Notes: generated by a model not told the origin, from the sequence alone. 64,000 bases of DNA from Planctomycetota bacterium (GCA_022574595.1 JACZRS010000002.1:1-64000), one strand, 5' to 3'; counted from the stretch's first letter, positions 1-7,690 are shown. A program made the numbers and translations.

Positions 1-171
1 CTTGGCATGATTAAAGACAGAATATATGCCATGGATTCAGTTTGTTCGCACCAAGGTGGACCACTCGAGGAAGGATGGTTAGAAGATTATGATCTTATAT
101 GTCCTTGGCATCAAGGAATTTTATTAATAGCGGGAATCGGCCATCCGCACTTAATTTGCCTGCTCCCATGA
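1..171 (+). pseudogene. Rieske [2Fe-2S] ferredoxin fragment, broken at a junction
   Basis: Frame 1 is open from base 1 to a TGA at 169-171. It reads through a Rieske-type cluster: Cys at codon 43-45 and His at 49-51 (CSHQGGPL), then Cys at 100-102 and His at 109-111 (CPWHQ). These are the four Rieske ligands, with the spacing seen in small dioxygenase/nitrite-reductase-type ferredoxins. Similarity stops after about base 114. The remaining codons (GILLIAGIGHP...) are antisense to manA and are not Rieske-like. The N-terminus lies outside the window. The fragment is head-to-head with the manA start and shares about 14 bp with it, so the gene is truncated by a rearrangement or an assembly chimera. 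Confidence 0.6.
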
Positions 172-397
172 TTTGGTGTTTGTGATCAGCTATTTTCTCT
201 GCAAGAGTGCTGCCTGCAAGAGGTCCATTTGCGATTATGGATTGGCCATCAGCAATGGCGCTGCCTAGGTCCGCAATTTCCCAGGATTCGCCGATTTTTG
301 CTCCATCCGGCAGATCCTTGCCCAAATCCTCTAAACGCCGACCGCCCCATACTTTTTCTTTCAAGAGTGGCTTAAAAATAAGTGGATAAGAAATCAT
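95..397 (-). pseudogene. manA: Mannose-6-phosphate isomerase, class I, N-terminal fragment
   Basis: This 100-residue reading frame is the amino end of a type I phosphomannose isomerase, a zinc cupin enzyme of about 320 residues in bacteria that interconverts mannose-6-P and fructose-6-P. The sequence KPLLKEKVWGGRRLEDLG, followed by GESWEIADL and PLLIKFLDAKD, is the usual start of the family. After Asp at bases 101-103 the family would continue towards its zinc-ligand region; here one more codon and a TAA at 95-97 follow, exactly where Rieske-like sequence begins on the other strand. Two thirds of the enzyme, including the metal site, is missing, so this copy cannot be functional as seen. The start at 397 is natural for the family. 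Confidence 0.7.
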
Positions 398-515
398 GAT
401 TTTCCAGGCGATTATCGCAATATATTATGGCAGGATGTGTCAAGTTATATAGGCATACAATATGCTGAGCGTCCTGAGAGTGATTGTTGTTGACAGATCA
501 TATGAGGATTAGGCA

Positions 516-914
516 ATGCGAACTAGAAACGCGTTAATCGTTACTTTGCTTGTTGTTGGGTTTTTGAGTCCTCTTAGCACTGCTCAGGTTGTAATTAACA
601 TGCCTCCGCCCGCTCCTAAAGCAACACATGTAAAGGTAAAAACTCAGCCAAATTCTACTGCCTCTGCTTCTGTTTCTACCAAGTCAACATCGTCAACACA
701 ATCGCAAACGCGTGAAGGGGATATCGCTATTAGGCGATATGTCCGTTCACGTTCGGGGCCGAAGTACACATCGGGTATATATGATTATCGCAGGTATGGG
801 TATGGATACGGATATGGGTATGGTTACTACGGCTTTTACTCGCCGTTCTTTTTTGGATTCGGTGGAGGCCATCACCACCATCATCACAATGGTCACAAGA
901 GTGATTCAAAATAA
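516..914 (+). CDS. Small secreted protein with Gly-Tyr tract and His-rich tail
   Basis: A 132-aa protein of unknown function. Residues 1-23 form a signal peptide (MRTRNALIVTLLVVGFL..., cleavage probably after STA). A Pro/Ala stretch and a Ser/Thr-rich linker (about 45-66) follow, then a low-complexity GYGYGYGYGYYG tract (about 95-108) and a Phe/Gly segment leading to a run of six histidines near residues 119-124. The tail could bind metal or make surface contacts; that is inference. A good ribosome site (GAGGATTAGGCA then ATG) fixes the start. It is monocistronic and faces the fabZ-like gene, with a hairpin at 978-996 between them. Confidence 0.75.
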   Translation: MRTRNALIVTLLVVGFLSPLSTAQVVINMPPPAPKATHVKVKTQPNSTASASVSTKSTSSTQSQTREGDIAIRRYVRSRSGPKYTSGIYDYRRYGYGYGYGYGYYGFYSPFFFGFGGGHHHHHHNGHKSDSK

Positions 915-977
915 AGTTTTTGCAACCAGCTCCCCGTTCTTTCTCTTTTAACCTTTAACCCCCTTCTTCCATATCCT

Positions 978-996
978 CGTAGGGTCAAGCCCTACG
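978..996. repeat. Hairpin between convergent genes, REP-like
   Basis: CGTAGGG at 978-984 and CCCTACG at 990-996 form a perfect 7-bp stem around a 5-nt loop, followed by GCTAAACC. It sits between the convergent genes ending at 914 and 1033 and could end transcription. The stem followed by GGCTAAA resembles the hairpin-plus-GGCTAAATGG repeats near 32.3 and 40.7 kb, so it may be a diverged member of that family. Confidence 0.45.
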
Positions 997-1032
997 GCTA
1001 AACCTATTGCCTTGATGCCTTCTCCTATCCGG

Positions 1033-1512
1033 CTACAACACCATGCCGGTAATTTTGGCTTCAAAGACTATTGAACCGTTGACGATACCTTGGGTCGCGC
1101 TAATAAAACGCTTGGGTTTGTGGGAAATTTCTTCTACTAGAAGGTAAAACGTATCGCCCGGTACAACCTGGCCGCGAAATGCAACTTCATCACATCTGGT
1201 AAAGCCAACGAATTGGTTCTTGTCGACTTCTGGCCTGGAGCGATGCACGATGCTGCACAATTGCGCCGCAGCTTCTATCATCAATACGCCCGGCAGTAGC
1301 GGTCGGCCAGGGATATGAAATGGAACCCAGAACTCATCGTGTTTTACGTGCTTAACACCCAGGCTGTATTTGAAGTCGTCCGCAAGCCAAATGACATGGT
1401 CAAGATGGCGCATATCGCCAGCTTGTGGATTGATTTGTCCTACTTCTTCAGCAGAAACATCCACTTGATTCAGATCGATCTTAGAAATATCAAATAGCGG
1501 TTGCGCAGCCAC
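1033..1512 (-). CDS. FabZ/FabA-type hotdog 3-hydroxyacyl-ACP dehydratase
   Basis: A 159-aa single hotdog-fold protein. The FabZ active-site region is clear: His66 in FHIPGRPLLPGV and Glu80 in MIEAAAQ, 14 residues apart as in FabZ His/Glu pairs. It probably dehydrates 3-hydroxyacyl-ACP in fatty-acid or related acyl synthesis, but many planctomycete relatives are only called FabA/FabZ-like. I place the start at a GTG (1510-1512) because GGAG at 1520-1523 precedes it by 7 nt; the longer open frame to 1596 adds a Cys-rich stretch that looks non-coding. The main lipid A cluster lies 60 kb away, so this may be a second copy. Confidence 0.8.
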   Translation of the reverse strand: MAAQPLFDISKIDLNQVDVSAEEVGQINPQAGDMRHLDHVIWLADDFKYSLGVKHVKHDEFWVPFHIPGRPLLPGVLMIEAAAQLCSIVHRSRPEVDKNQFVGFTRCDEVAFRGQVVPGDTFYLLVEEISHKPKRFISATQGIVNGSIVFEAKITGMVL

Positions 1513-1639
1513 AACGTATCTCCGACAGCAAAAGGGGGGGACGCAACAGCATTGCTTGGTAAAGGGGCTATTAGAGATCAAAAGCCCCTGCTGCAACTAG
1601 CAGCTAGCCAAGCGCGTTTTGTTTGGTAGGTGCTGTCGT

Positions 1640-1807
1640 TTAGCTGCGGGCGCCAAGAATCCCTACTCTCAGTTCCTGTGCTACCTTTTTGATTTCTTGC
1701 ATAGCCTTACGAACGCGAGTGCCAGCGGCCTTGTTTCCACCTTCCGCTTTTGCTACGTCGTCTGCGGCGTCCTCAATAAGCTTCTTTAATTGCTCATAAG
1801 ATTCCAT
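1640..1807 (-). CDS. Histone H1-like (Hc1-type) nucleoid protein, 55 aa
   Basis: A very small basic/acidic helical protein beginning MESYEQLKKLIEDAADD and containing the family signature GNKAAGTRVRKAMQEIKK followed by VAQELR. This matches the short histone H1/Hc1-like proteins found in Chlamydiae, Bacteroidota and Planctomycetota, which are thought to bind DNA or RNA. The start at 1807 is preceded by GAGG and 6 nt; the longer frame up to 1894 has no ribosome site and is unlikely. Monocistronic, between the dehydratase and the isochorismatase-like gene, all on the minus strand. Confidence 0.75.
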   Translation of the reverse strand: MESYEQLKKLIEDAADDVAKAEGGNKAAGTRVRKAMQEIKKVAQELRVGILGARS

Positions 1808-1987
1808 GTTAATCCTCGTTACTGCGTGATTCATCCACACTTTTAATACTGAATCGGCTGTAGCGACGAACGCTCCAGCCTCCACCGCCATCATATCGGT
1901 TCACTGACCATCAGTACAGCACACTAGAAGGCTGTTTTTGGGTGTTTGTTAAGTATTTGATCGGGAAAATAGTGCGATTTTTGCCTT

Positions 1988-2548
1988 TCATTTTAACAAT
2001 TTGGCCAATTCCAGGCAGGATTTGAAGGCCGGATGGGTCGATTCACCCAACAATTCGTACATCGCAGATAGCACTCCTGTGACTATGGCACCCGATTTTT
2101 CCATGCGTTTTACAGCCGGCGCAATCTGATCCGGTTGGCTTGCGGAAATCGCATCAGAACAAATAAACGTCTGCCAACCACTATCTTGTAGATCGAGAAC
2201 TGTTTGCAATACACAAACGTGTGCCTCGATCCCACAGATCAAAATGTTAGGCCGACGCCAGCGTTTTAACTCATCTAGCACAACATCAACCGCAGCGCTA
2301 AAACGCATCTTTTCAACTCGCCTTGAGGGATCACCCATTGCCGACGCTACTTCGTCGACCGTTCGTCCCAGGCCAGCGGGATATTGCTCTGTTACTAAAT
2401 AGGGGATGCTTAAGACACCTGCCAATTGAAGTAATATCGCACAGTTATTGATGAGTCGATCACGATCGCCGATCGTCGGCATCAAGCGTTCCTGAACGTC
2501 AATAACAAGTAAGGCAGTCGAATCAATATGTAGTCGCGCAATAGGCAT
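1988..2548 (-). CDS. Isochorismatase-family cysteine hydrolase
   Basis: A 186-aa Rossmann-like hydrolase of the isochorismatase/YcaC family. The expected triad is present: Asp17 in LLVIDVQERL, Lys80 in RRVEKMRFSA and Cys112 in GIEAHVCVLQT, the last in the usual G-x-E-x-H-x-C context. Such enzymes hydrolyse small amides or vinyl ethers; the substrate cannot be told from sequence. The start at 2548 (MPIARLH) gives a compact N-terminus like the family; an upstream in-frame ATG at 2584 would add a low-complexity peptide from the repeated GAGCCATGAGCCATGCG sequence. No strong ribosome site is seen. Confidence 0.82.
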   Translation of the reverse strand: MPIARLHIDSTALLVIDVQERLMPTIGDRDRLINNCAILLQLAGVLSIPYLVTEQYPAGLGRTVDEVASAMGDPSRRVEKMRFSAAVDVVLDELKRWRRPNILICGIEAHVCVLQTVLDLQDSGWQTFICSDAISASQPDQIAPAVKRMEKSGAIVTGVLSAMYELLGESTHPAFKSCLELAKLLK

Positions 2549-2584
2549 GTATAAAGTGTAGCTAAGGGAAGAGCCATGAGCCAT

Positions 2585-2937
2585 GCGTGATGAGGCACGG
2601 CCGCTTCAGCGGCCCGTGTCTTGAACCGAGATTGGTGGTTTCTTGGAGGAGGGGACTAATTAAAACACAAAAGCCCACGGAGAGCTACGAAGATTGAGAA
2701 AATTTCCTTTCACTGTAAAGCCAGCGATGGCATCGCCGGGGAACATCGCTTATCTCAAACTAAATAAATCCTGACACCTATTCCTACCCTATTCCTACCA
2801 GGACCAACCCCGGCTCGTTACCGGGGTTGTTCTTTGCGCTGTGTAGCGTTGGTGCAGTGGTGACTCACTGGTTACCATGACTGGGGCAACATCATCGCCA
2901 CTGTTATTGCGGCGCCACTAACGAAAGGTAGATAAGA
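2585..2937. other. Non-coding stretch with hairpins and a half repeat
   Basis: No convincing gene in about 350 bp. It holds a GC-rich imperfect hairpin at 2596-2618 (CACGGCCGC, TTCA loop, GCGGCCCGTG), a segment at 2757-2780 (TAAATCCTGACACCTATT) that resembles one arm of a REP-type palindrome, an 11-bp direct repeat CTATTCCTACC at about 2778-2800, and a terminator-like stem at 2805-2835. The protease ribosome site (AAAGGTAG) closes the interval. Confidence 0.5.
2805..2835 (+). terminator. Rho-independent terminator-like hairpin
   Basis: CAACCCCGG (2805-2813) pairs perfectly with CCGGGGTTG (2821-2829) around a 7-nt loop and is followed by TTCTTT. The orientation is +, but no plus-strand gene lies upstream in the interval, so it may end a small leader RNA or act as an attenuator about 100 bp before the protease gene. 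Confidence 0.5.
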
Positions 2938-3714
2938 ATGACCCATCCGCTCATCGATGGATTCCGTGATCACATCGCTAAATTCATCGTCCATATCGAA
3001 GCAACGTGGGACGAAAGCGGTGAGACAAAAACAATGCATGCCACAGGTTTCATCGCAGCGCCCGCTAGTCATGAAAGCTACAGCGAAGAGCTTTGCGTCG
3101 TGATCACAGCGCGGCACGTGGTTGCAGATCTTCCTACTCACGAAGTAAGGTGGAAGCTAACCCGCTATGCCGAACCGGGACAGCAGAATGCGACGTTTGA
3201 GTTCAAGCTTCCCGGATTGATGCCATCATTTTCAAAGATTCCAGGGGTCATACGAACGTTCAAACCCAATTACGATGCCGCCGCGATTGTTATTCCTCTG
3301 GTAGCCGGAGTAACGCCACCTTTTCTAGAAGTAGAAAAGGAGTTATTCCCGCCGGTCATAGCACCCGGTAATGCGGTTCGCTCGGGAACTGAAATAGCAT
3401 GGGCAGGCTACCCGTTTTTAATCACGCAGTTTCTCAAACGTCCGCAGTTGTGCGTTTACCGAGGTATGGTCTCAGCCGCAGTCCTCGATATAGATCCTGG
3501 AATGTACATCGTTGACGGCCACGCCGCTCAAGGAGTTAGCGGTGGGCCAGTTTGGCACAGTGACGATAAGTCACACCGCATCATTGGCGTTGTATCTTCC
3601 TACTTGCTTCACGGTGGGGAAATGCCTGGTCTCTGCCATTTCACGCCGGTAAATCAACTGACCAAATTCTTGTCGGATGGAATCCAACTTGATGAAGAGA
3701 GTGAAGATAAATAA
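2938..3714 (+). CDS. Trypsin-like serine protease (S1 fold)
   Basis: A 258-aa chymotrypsin-fold peptidase. The triad is visible: His60 in VVITARHVVAD, Asp113 in NYDAAAIVIP and Ser201 in HAAQGVSGGPVWH (G-x-S-G-G-P). There is no obvious signal peptide or PDZ domain, so it is either cytoplasmic or missing export signals; relatives are often stress or defence-associated trypsin-like proteins, but nothing here assigns a role. AAAGGTAG precedes the ATG. It is monocistronic. Downstream DNA is a peptidase remnant and repeats, which suggests a variable locus. Confidence 0.8.
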   Translation: MTHPLIDGFRDHIAKFIVHIEATWDESGETKTMHATGFIAAPASHESYSEELCVVITARHVVADLPTHEVRWKLTRYAEPGQQNATFEFKLPGLMPSFSKIPGVIRTFKPNYDAAAIVIPLVAGVTPPFLEVEKELFPPVIAPGNAVRSGTEIAWAGYPFLITQFLKRPQLCVYRGMVSAAVLDIDPGMYIVDGHAAQGVSGGPVWHSDDKSHRIIGVVSSYLLHGGEMPGLCHFTPVNQLTKFLSDGIQLDEESEDK

Positions 3715-3730
3715 CAACAGTGAGCCAGCA

Positions 3731-3907
3731 TTATTCCGTCGCGACAAAAGTCTTATCCGAAAAACTAATAGCGGTGAGTAGGGCTTGGCCGTATTTATCC
3801 CATAATTGTAATTGGCCTAAGCGGCTGGCGGAGTTTGGTAGTTCTAGTGTTATGATTGGGGTGCCATTAGATTTGCCGAGGAATGAGCCTAAGCAGAATG
3901 AGAAACA
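3731..3907 (-). pseudogene. C-terminal remnant of an M14/DUF2817-type carboxypeptidase
   Basis: The minus strand encodes LGSFLGKSNGTPIITLELP followed by NSASRLGQLQLWDKYGQALLTAI and a natural-looking end. This resembles the last 50 or so residues of MpaA/zinc carboxypeptidase-like proteins (family memory, not a search). The catalytic zinc domain is absent: upstream there is only a non-homologous stretch, an 11-bp inverted repeat (3968-3995) and REP-like sequence. The most likely reading is a deletion remnant. Confidence 0.5.
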
Positions 3908-3967
3908 CGTTTGGCCGGCGGGCTTGACCCGCTGCGATTTGGAAAATATGTTTGGCTTTGCACAATG

Positions 3968-3995
3968 CACTGGTTACTCAAAGCAGTAACCAGTG
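3968..3995. repeat. Perfect 11-bp inverted repeat
   Basis: CACTGGTTACT (3968-3978) and AGTAACCAGTG (3985-3995) form a perfect stem with a 6-nt loop. There is no T-run on either side, so it is more likely a mobile palindrome or scar than a terminator. It lies at the broken end of the peptidase remnant. Confidence 0.6.
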
Positions 3996-4016
3996 GTACC
4001 AATATTTGTAATACTT

Positions 4017-4068
4017 ACCCGGACCCCGCCACAGGCGGATCTACGACTTCGCAAAGCCTCAGGTCCGG
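4017..4068. repeat. REP-like element family 1, copy A
   Basis: The element begins ACCCGGACC and ends GGTCCGG, with an inner CCGCC-ACAG-GGCGG-type hairpin followed by ATCTACGACTTCG. A second copy at 42991-43055 shares the ends, the inner hairpin and the ATCTTCGACCTC block, and the similarity continues into flanking ATTCAT. The outer ends are complementary, so the element folds as a long hairpin with an inner stem-loop. Confidence 0.65.
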
Positions 4069-4110
4069 ATTGCGATTCATTACTAATATCAAGTGCATAG
4101 TTATAAGAAG

Positions 4111-4157
4111 AAACCCACCCCCTAACCCCCTCCCTTAAGAATGGAGGGGGAATAAGA
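4111..4157. repeat. CCCT-rich hairpin repeat, copy A
   Basis: CCCACCCCCTAACCCCCTCC (4115-4133 area) pairs through CCCCCTCC (4126-4133) with GGAGGGGG (4143-4150) and is followed by AATAAGAA. A related hairpin at 31215-31256 has the same order: CCCTCACCCTAGCCC, a CTCCC/GGGAG stem, then ATAAGAA. From memory, similar CCCTCACCCTA repeats occur in unrelated bacterial genomes. Confidence 0.5.
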
Positions 4158-4158
4158 A

Positions 4159-4175
4159 CGCGACCAACGGTCGCG
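4159..4175. repeat. Short perfect hairpin
   Basis: CGCGACC (4159-4165), loop AAC, GGTCGCG (4169-4175), then ACTTT. It lies about 40 bp beyond the purB stop on the opposite side and could contribute to transcription termination. The palindrome GGTCGCGACC recurs at 6413-6422. Confidence 0.45.
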
Positions 4176-4215
4176 ACTTTACACAAGAAAAACTCCGTGT
4201 TTCAAAATTCTTTTC

Positions 4216-5622
4216 TTACGCTTTGTATTTTACACGGATTGGCTTCACTATTTGCTCTATGAAGGTGTCTACTTGTTGCGGCGCTCTTCCTATAAACGCG
4301 GATGGATCTGTTGCAGCATCTAAATCGACGTTGGCGAACATGGGCTCGTTGCGCAATCTCTGCAATAGGTCGTTTTCTGCGGCTTGTTCTTTTACGCGTT
4401 GGCCTGCTGCCTGGCTGTGTTTGCGTAATACTTCGTGGGCTTCCTGGCGGTCTGCCCCTTGGGTTACAGCGGCCATGAGCAAACGTTCGCTGGCCATGAA
4501 GGGCAGCTCTGCAAGTAGGTTTTTTTCAATGGTTTTTTCATATACAACTAAGCCCGAAGCTACTTCGTGCATTACATCCAGTGTGCCATCTAGCGCAAGA
4601 AAAGATTCAGGCAGACTTAGCCGACGGTTTGCCGAATCATCCAGTGTTCGCTCAAGCCATTGGGTGGCTGCGGTATTCAGTGCATTTGCAGGCATCGACA
4701 TTACAAATCGTGCCAAACTTGTTGCTCGTTCACATAACATAGGATTGCGTTTGTAAGGCATAGCAGATGAGCCAACCTGACTTCTGCCGAACGGTTCTTC
4801 GAGTTCTTTACGGTTAGCTAACAGGCGAATGTCGTTGCAGGTTTTATGAACCGCAGTTGCAGCTACTGCGAGACTATTTAGTATTTGTGCATCGACTAAT
4901 CTGGAATATGTTTGGCCGGTGACTACGAATCGTTTATCGCTATCCCACCCCATTTTTTCCGTAACTAATTCGTCGAGCTTCTCAACTTTTTCGTGATCGC
5001 CTTCAAACAGATCGAGGAATGAAGTTTGCGTTCCGGTTGCGCCTTTTACTCCTCTAAAGCGAAGCGTTGCCAAGCGATGTTCGACTTCTTCGAGTGATAA
5101 TGCGAAATCATGTGCCCATAGTGTTGCGCGTTTGCCAACGGTTGTTGGTTGAGCTGGTTGGTAGTGTGTGAAACCTAGTGTGGGCAGATCGCGGTACTTT
5201 GCTGCGAAAGTGCTGAATGCGTCGATGACACGAGCGAGTTTCTTGGCTATTAGTTCTAGGCTTTCTCGCAGGAGAATCAGATCTGTATTGCAGCCGACGA
5301 ATTGGCTGGTGGCCCCCAGATGGATGATGGGCTTGGCATTTGGCGCGACATCACCTAACGCGTGAATATGGGCCATGACATCGTGGCGAAGTTCGGATTC
5401 ATACTTCTTTGCCGCCTCAAAGTCGATATCATCAATATGAGAGCGCAGCTCCTCTAGCTGGCTATCTGTAATATGGAGGCCGAGCTGTTGTTGGGATTCC
5501 GCCAATGCCAGCCACAAGCGCCTCCATGTAGAGAATTTACGCTTTGGCGACCAAATAGCCTGCATTTGCGGCGAAGAGTAGCGTGTTGCTAAAGGAGATT
5601 GGTAGCATTGATCGGGATCCAT
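4216..5622 (-). CDS. purB: Adenylosuccinate lyase
   Basis: A 468-aa member of the fumarase/aspartase superfamily that removes fumarate from SAICAR and adenylosuccinate in purine synthesis. The signature GSSAMPYKRNP is at residues 284-294. The substrate-binding segment HLGATSQFVGCNTD (101-114), the RHDVMAH motif (79-85) and GFTHYQPAQPTTVGKR (150-165) are all typical. The start at 5622 is supported by CCGGAG five bases upstream; the open frame extends to 5754 but that part overlaps the divergent sigma-factor start. It is transcribed away from the ECF sigma gene, so the 97-bp gap holds both promoters. Functionally ordinary and complete. Confidence 0.96.
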   Translation of the reverse strand: MDPDQCYQSPLATRYSSPQMQAIWSPKRKFSTWRRLWLALAESQQQLGLHITDSQLEELRSHIDDIDFEAAKKYESELRHDVMAHIHALGDVAPNAKPIIHLGATSQFVGCNTDLILLRESLELIAKKLARVIDAFSTFAAKYRDLPTLGFTHYQPAQPTTVGKRATLWAHDFALSLEEVEHRLATLRFRGVKGATGTQTSFLDLFEGDHEKVEKLDELVTEKMGWDSDKRFVVTGQTYSRLVDAQILNSLAVAATAVHKTCNDIRLLANRKELEEPFGRSQVGSSAMPYKRNPMLCERATSLARFVMSMPANALNTAATQWLERTLDDSANRRLSLPESFLALDGTLDVMHEVASGLVVYEKTIEKNLLAELPFMASERLLMAAVTQGADRQEAHEVLRKHSQAAGQRVKEQAAENDLLQRLRNEPMFANVDLDAATDPSAFIGRAPQQVDTFIEQIVKPIRVKYKA

Positions 5623-5719
5623 TTGTACTCCGGATGGGTTGAGCGTATGAGGCCTTATTTGCCAATGGGCGTATTGCCTGGAAACTAAAAGAATCCAGCA
5701 TCGTACATATTTCAAAGGA

Positions 5720-6412
5720 ATGAACGTGAACGGTGCCAGAGTGAAGCAAAGCAAATCGCAACAAGGACGAAAGCCGGACCAGCCACAGATGGACTCCGAT
5801 CCATCACGGATGACGCCGATGCGCGAGCTGCAACTACTTCAAGAGTATCGCCTTGGTAAGGCTGAGGCGATTGATGAGCTGCTTGAAAGCTATCAAAGGC
5901 GTGTTTATAGCGTTTGCTACCGTATGTTGCGTCATGAGCATGATGCTTTGGACCTTGCCCAGGAGTCTATGGTCAAAATTCTCGAAGGGCTGGATAGCTA
6001 CGATGGGCGTTCCAAGCTCAGTACCTGGATTATTCGCGTCACCATGAATTGCTGCCTCAGCCACCTGCGAAAACAGAAGGTTAGAAGGGCGAGCAGCCTG
6101 GATGGGTTATGGGACGAAGATGGCTCGCCACACATCGCTAACCTGCCTGTACGAGGGGAACTTTCAGGCTCAGATCGCGTCGAACAGGCTGAACGGGCGG
6201 CAATCATAACACGTTCTTTGCTTAGCCTGGACCCCCAAATGAGGGCTGTTCTGGTGCTGCGAGACGTTCAGGATTTGGATTATCAGCAAATTGGAACTGT
6301 GATGGGAGTTCCTGTGGGGACGGTAAAATCAAGACTTTTTCGGGCTCGGGCTGCACTAAGAGCAGCTGCGGAACTGGAATTTGATCGATCAGCTGACAAG
6401 GATGGACATTAA
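5720..6412 (+). CDS. ECF-type RNA polymerase sigma factor
   Basis: A 230-aa (or 228-aa) sigma-70 family protein with only regions 2 and 4. Region 2 covers about residues 45-110 (VYSVCYRMLRHEHDALDLAQE, then SKLSTWIIRVTMN). A linker with acidic and Gly residues follows, then region 4 at about 168-220 with the helix-turn-helix DYQQIGTVMGVPVGTVKSRL. AAAGGA lies too close to the ATG at 5720 but 6 nt before an in-frame GTG at 5726, so the GTG may be the real start. The next gene, 20 bp on, encodes a membrane protein likely to be its anti-sigma partner. The palindrome GGTCGCGACC separates them. Confidence 0.9.
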   Translation: MNVNGARVKQSKSQQGRKPDQPQMDSDPSRMTPMRELQLLQEYRLGKAEAIDELLESYQRRVYSVCYRMLRHEHDALDLAQESMVKILEGLDSYDGRSKLSTWIIRVTMNCCLSHLRKQKVRRASSLDGLWDEDGSPHIANLPVRGELSGSDRVEQAERAAIITRSLLSLDPQMRAVLVLRDVQDLDYQQIGTVMGVPVGTVKSRLFRARAALRAAAELEFDRSADKDGH

Positions 6413-6422
6413 GGTCGCGACC
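6413..6422. promoter_or_regulatory. Ten-base palindrome between sigma and partner gene
   Basis: GGTCGCGACC is a perfect palindrome directly after the sigma stop codon and 10 bp before the ATG of the next gene. It replaces a recognisable ribosome site. It could be a binding site or a translational coupling element; function is unknown. Confidence 0.3.
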
Positions 6423-6432
6423 AGAAAATAAA

Positions 6433-7662
6433 ATGTTTGATCAAATCGACGAATCTGATCTCCTTGGCCTAATTGAAGGCGATTTAGCGCCTGAAAAAGC
6501 TGATGCGCTATGGGAGAGCTTGCAATCCGAACCTCATGTCTACCAAGTGGTTAAGGCTATGTGTGAGGATCGCAAGCTGCTTCGATCTCTAGATGAGCCA
6601 ATTTTGCCGATGGGGATTTTAGAATCGCTAGAGCCACAGCTAGCAAGACCAATGCTCATGGCCCCAACAAATGCAGATCTGAGATACAAAGGTCGACAAA
6701 CCAAACGAAGATATTTTGCCCCAATAGCTGCGGGAATCGGACTTGTGCTTGTCACCAGCGTGTGGGCAGCTTTCTCAGGATTGTTTACCAGCTCAAATGA
6801 TCTACCTGTTGAAACGGTTGCAAGCAATGTTAGTGATAATGCCACTGCAATTAGTGATGACACTTGGCAAACGCAGACGCACAATAATTTGGCAAATGAA
6901 GAATCTGCACCATTAACAATCCCAGCTGGATCCACAATTCATCATTTCGGCCCAGTTGATTTAGCGGCGGCTGAATCAGTGGGCGAGCCAGCAACAGCTA
7001 ATAACACTTCAGCTCAAATTGTCGCAGCCGATTTTGCATTGGCGCTTACTTTAGATGATGAAACTGATATTGAAACAATCCTTCAAACAATACTAAAAGA
7101 CTTACCAACTCAAACTGCATTGGTAAGGAACTTTAGCTTTGCTGAAGCTCGACGCTTAGCGGATGATTGGGTGCTTGCTTCCGCAAAACGCCGCAATGTT
7201 ACTGAGCCAGACCTTCGCAGCGCCAGCATAGGTGGTCCTTCGGATTCTCAGATAAGATCCAAGGTGGCGCGTGAGTTTAATACCTTAGCTTTCCGCGCGA
7301 AAAATCAACTAAAAACCAAGGCGAAAAAGCAAATAGACCCCAAATCTGTTAGCAAGCAACTTAGTGGGCCAAAGAGGTTGGCGCCTTCATTTAAGCAGCA
7401 GCTTACATTTTCCATGCATGGGGCTACTTATACAATTGCTATCCCAGCATCCAGGCTAAACGAAATTCTAGCCAAGTTGCAGAGCGATCCTGCTCGATCA
7501 ACGACTCTAAAAATGTTGACGCTGGATAAGAATCGTGAGAGTGAAGCACCGAAAATCAATTTGCCAAGGCTTACCGACTACACCTTGGCGCGCCAAGAAG
7601 CGGATCGCCTGACTAACTCAGGCGCAGATACTATTATTCTGCTGCCAATTATTGTTAATTGA
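6433..7662 (+). CDS. Probable membrane-anchored anti-sigma factor
   Basis: A 409-aa protein in the classic sigma/anti-sigma arrangement. Residues 1-90 are a small acidic helical domain (LLGLIEGDLAPEKADALWE) similar in style to anti-sigma N-termini that hold the sigma factor at the membrane, though no zinc-binding HCC motif is present. One membrane segment spans about 94-118. The periplasmic part is Ser/Thr/Asn-rich, then has a helical region and a basic section around 285-325. The anti-sigma role is inferred from position and topology. No sequence family was recognised. No clear ribosome site, so translation may be coupled to the sigma gene. Confidence 0.6.
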   Translation: MFDQIDESDLLGLIEGDLAPEKADALWESLQSEPHVYQVVKAMCEDRKLLRSLDEPILPMGILESLEPQLARPMLMAPTNADLRYKGRQTKRRYFAPIAAGIGLVLVTSVWAAFSGLFTSSNDLPVETVASNVSDNATAISDDTWQTQTHNNLANEESAPLTIPAGSTIHHFGPVDLAAAESVGEPATANNTSAQIVAADFALALTLDDETDIETILQTILKDLPTQTALVRNFSFAEARRLADDWVLASAKRRNVTEPDLRSASIGGPSDSQIRSKVAREFNTLAFRAKNQLKTKAKKQIDPKSVSKQLSGPKRLAPSFKQQLTFSMHGATYTIAIPASRLNEILAKLQSDPARSTTLKMLTLDKNRESEAPKINLPRLTDYTLARQEADRLTNSGADTIILLPIIVN

Positions 7663-7685
7663 TTGGGCGTTTTTTCGCAATTAAC
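7654..7685. repeat. Inverted repeat at convergent gene ends
   Basis: GTTAATTG (7654-7661) and CAATTAAC (7678-7685) are perfect 8-bp arms around GATTGGGCG and a run of six T. The repeat lies between the anti-sigma stop and the plsY stop and probably serves as a bidirectional transcription end. It is AT-rich, so the call is weak. Confidence 0.4.
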
Positions 7686-7690
7686 TAAAA

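Noticed and set aside
3720-3989. 89-codon plus-strand frame after the protease gene
   Set aside because: It is antisense to the peptidase remnant, has no ribosome site and runs into an inverted repeat; the minus-strand frame has the family-like sequence.
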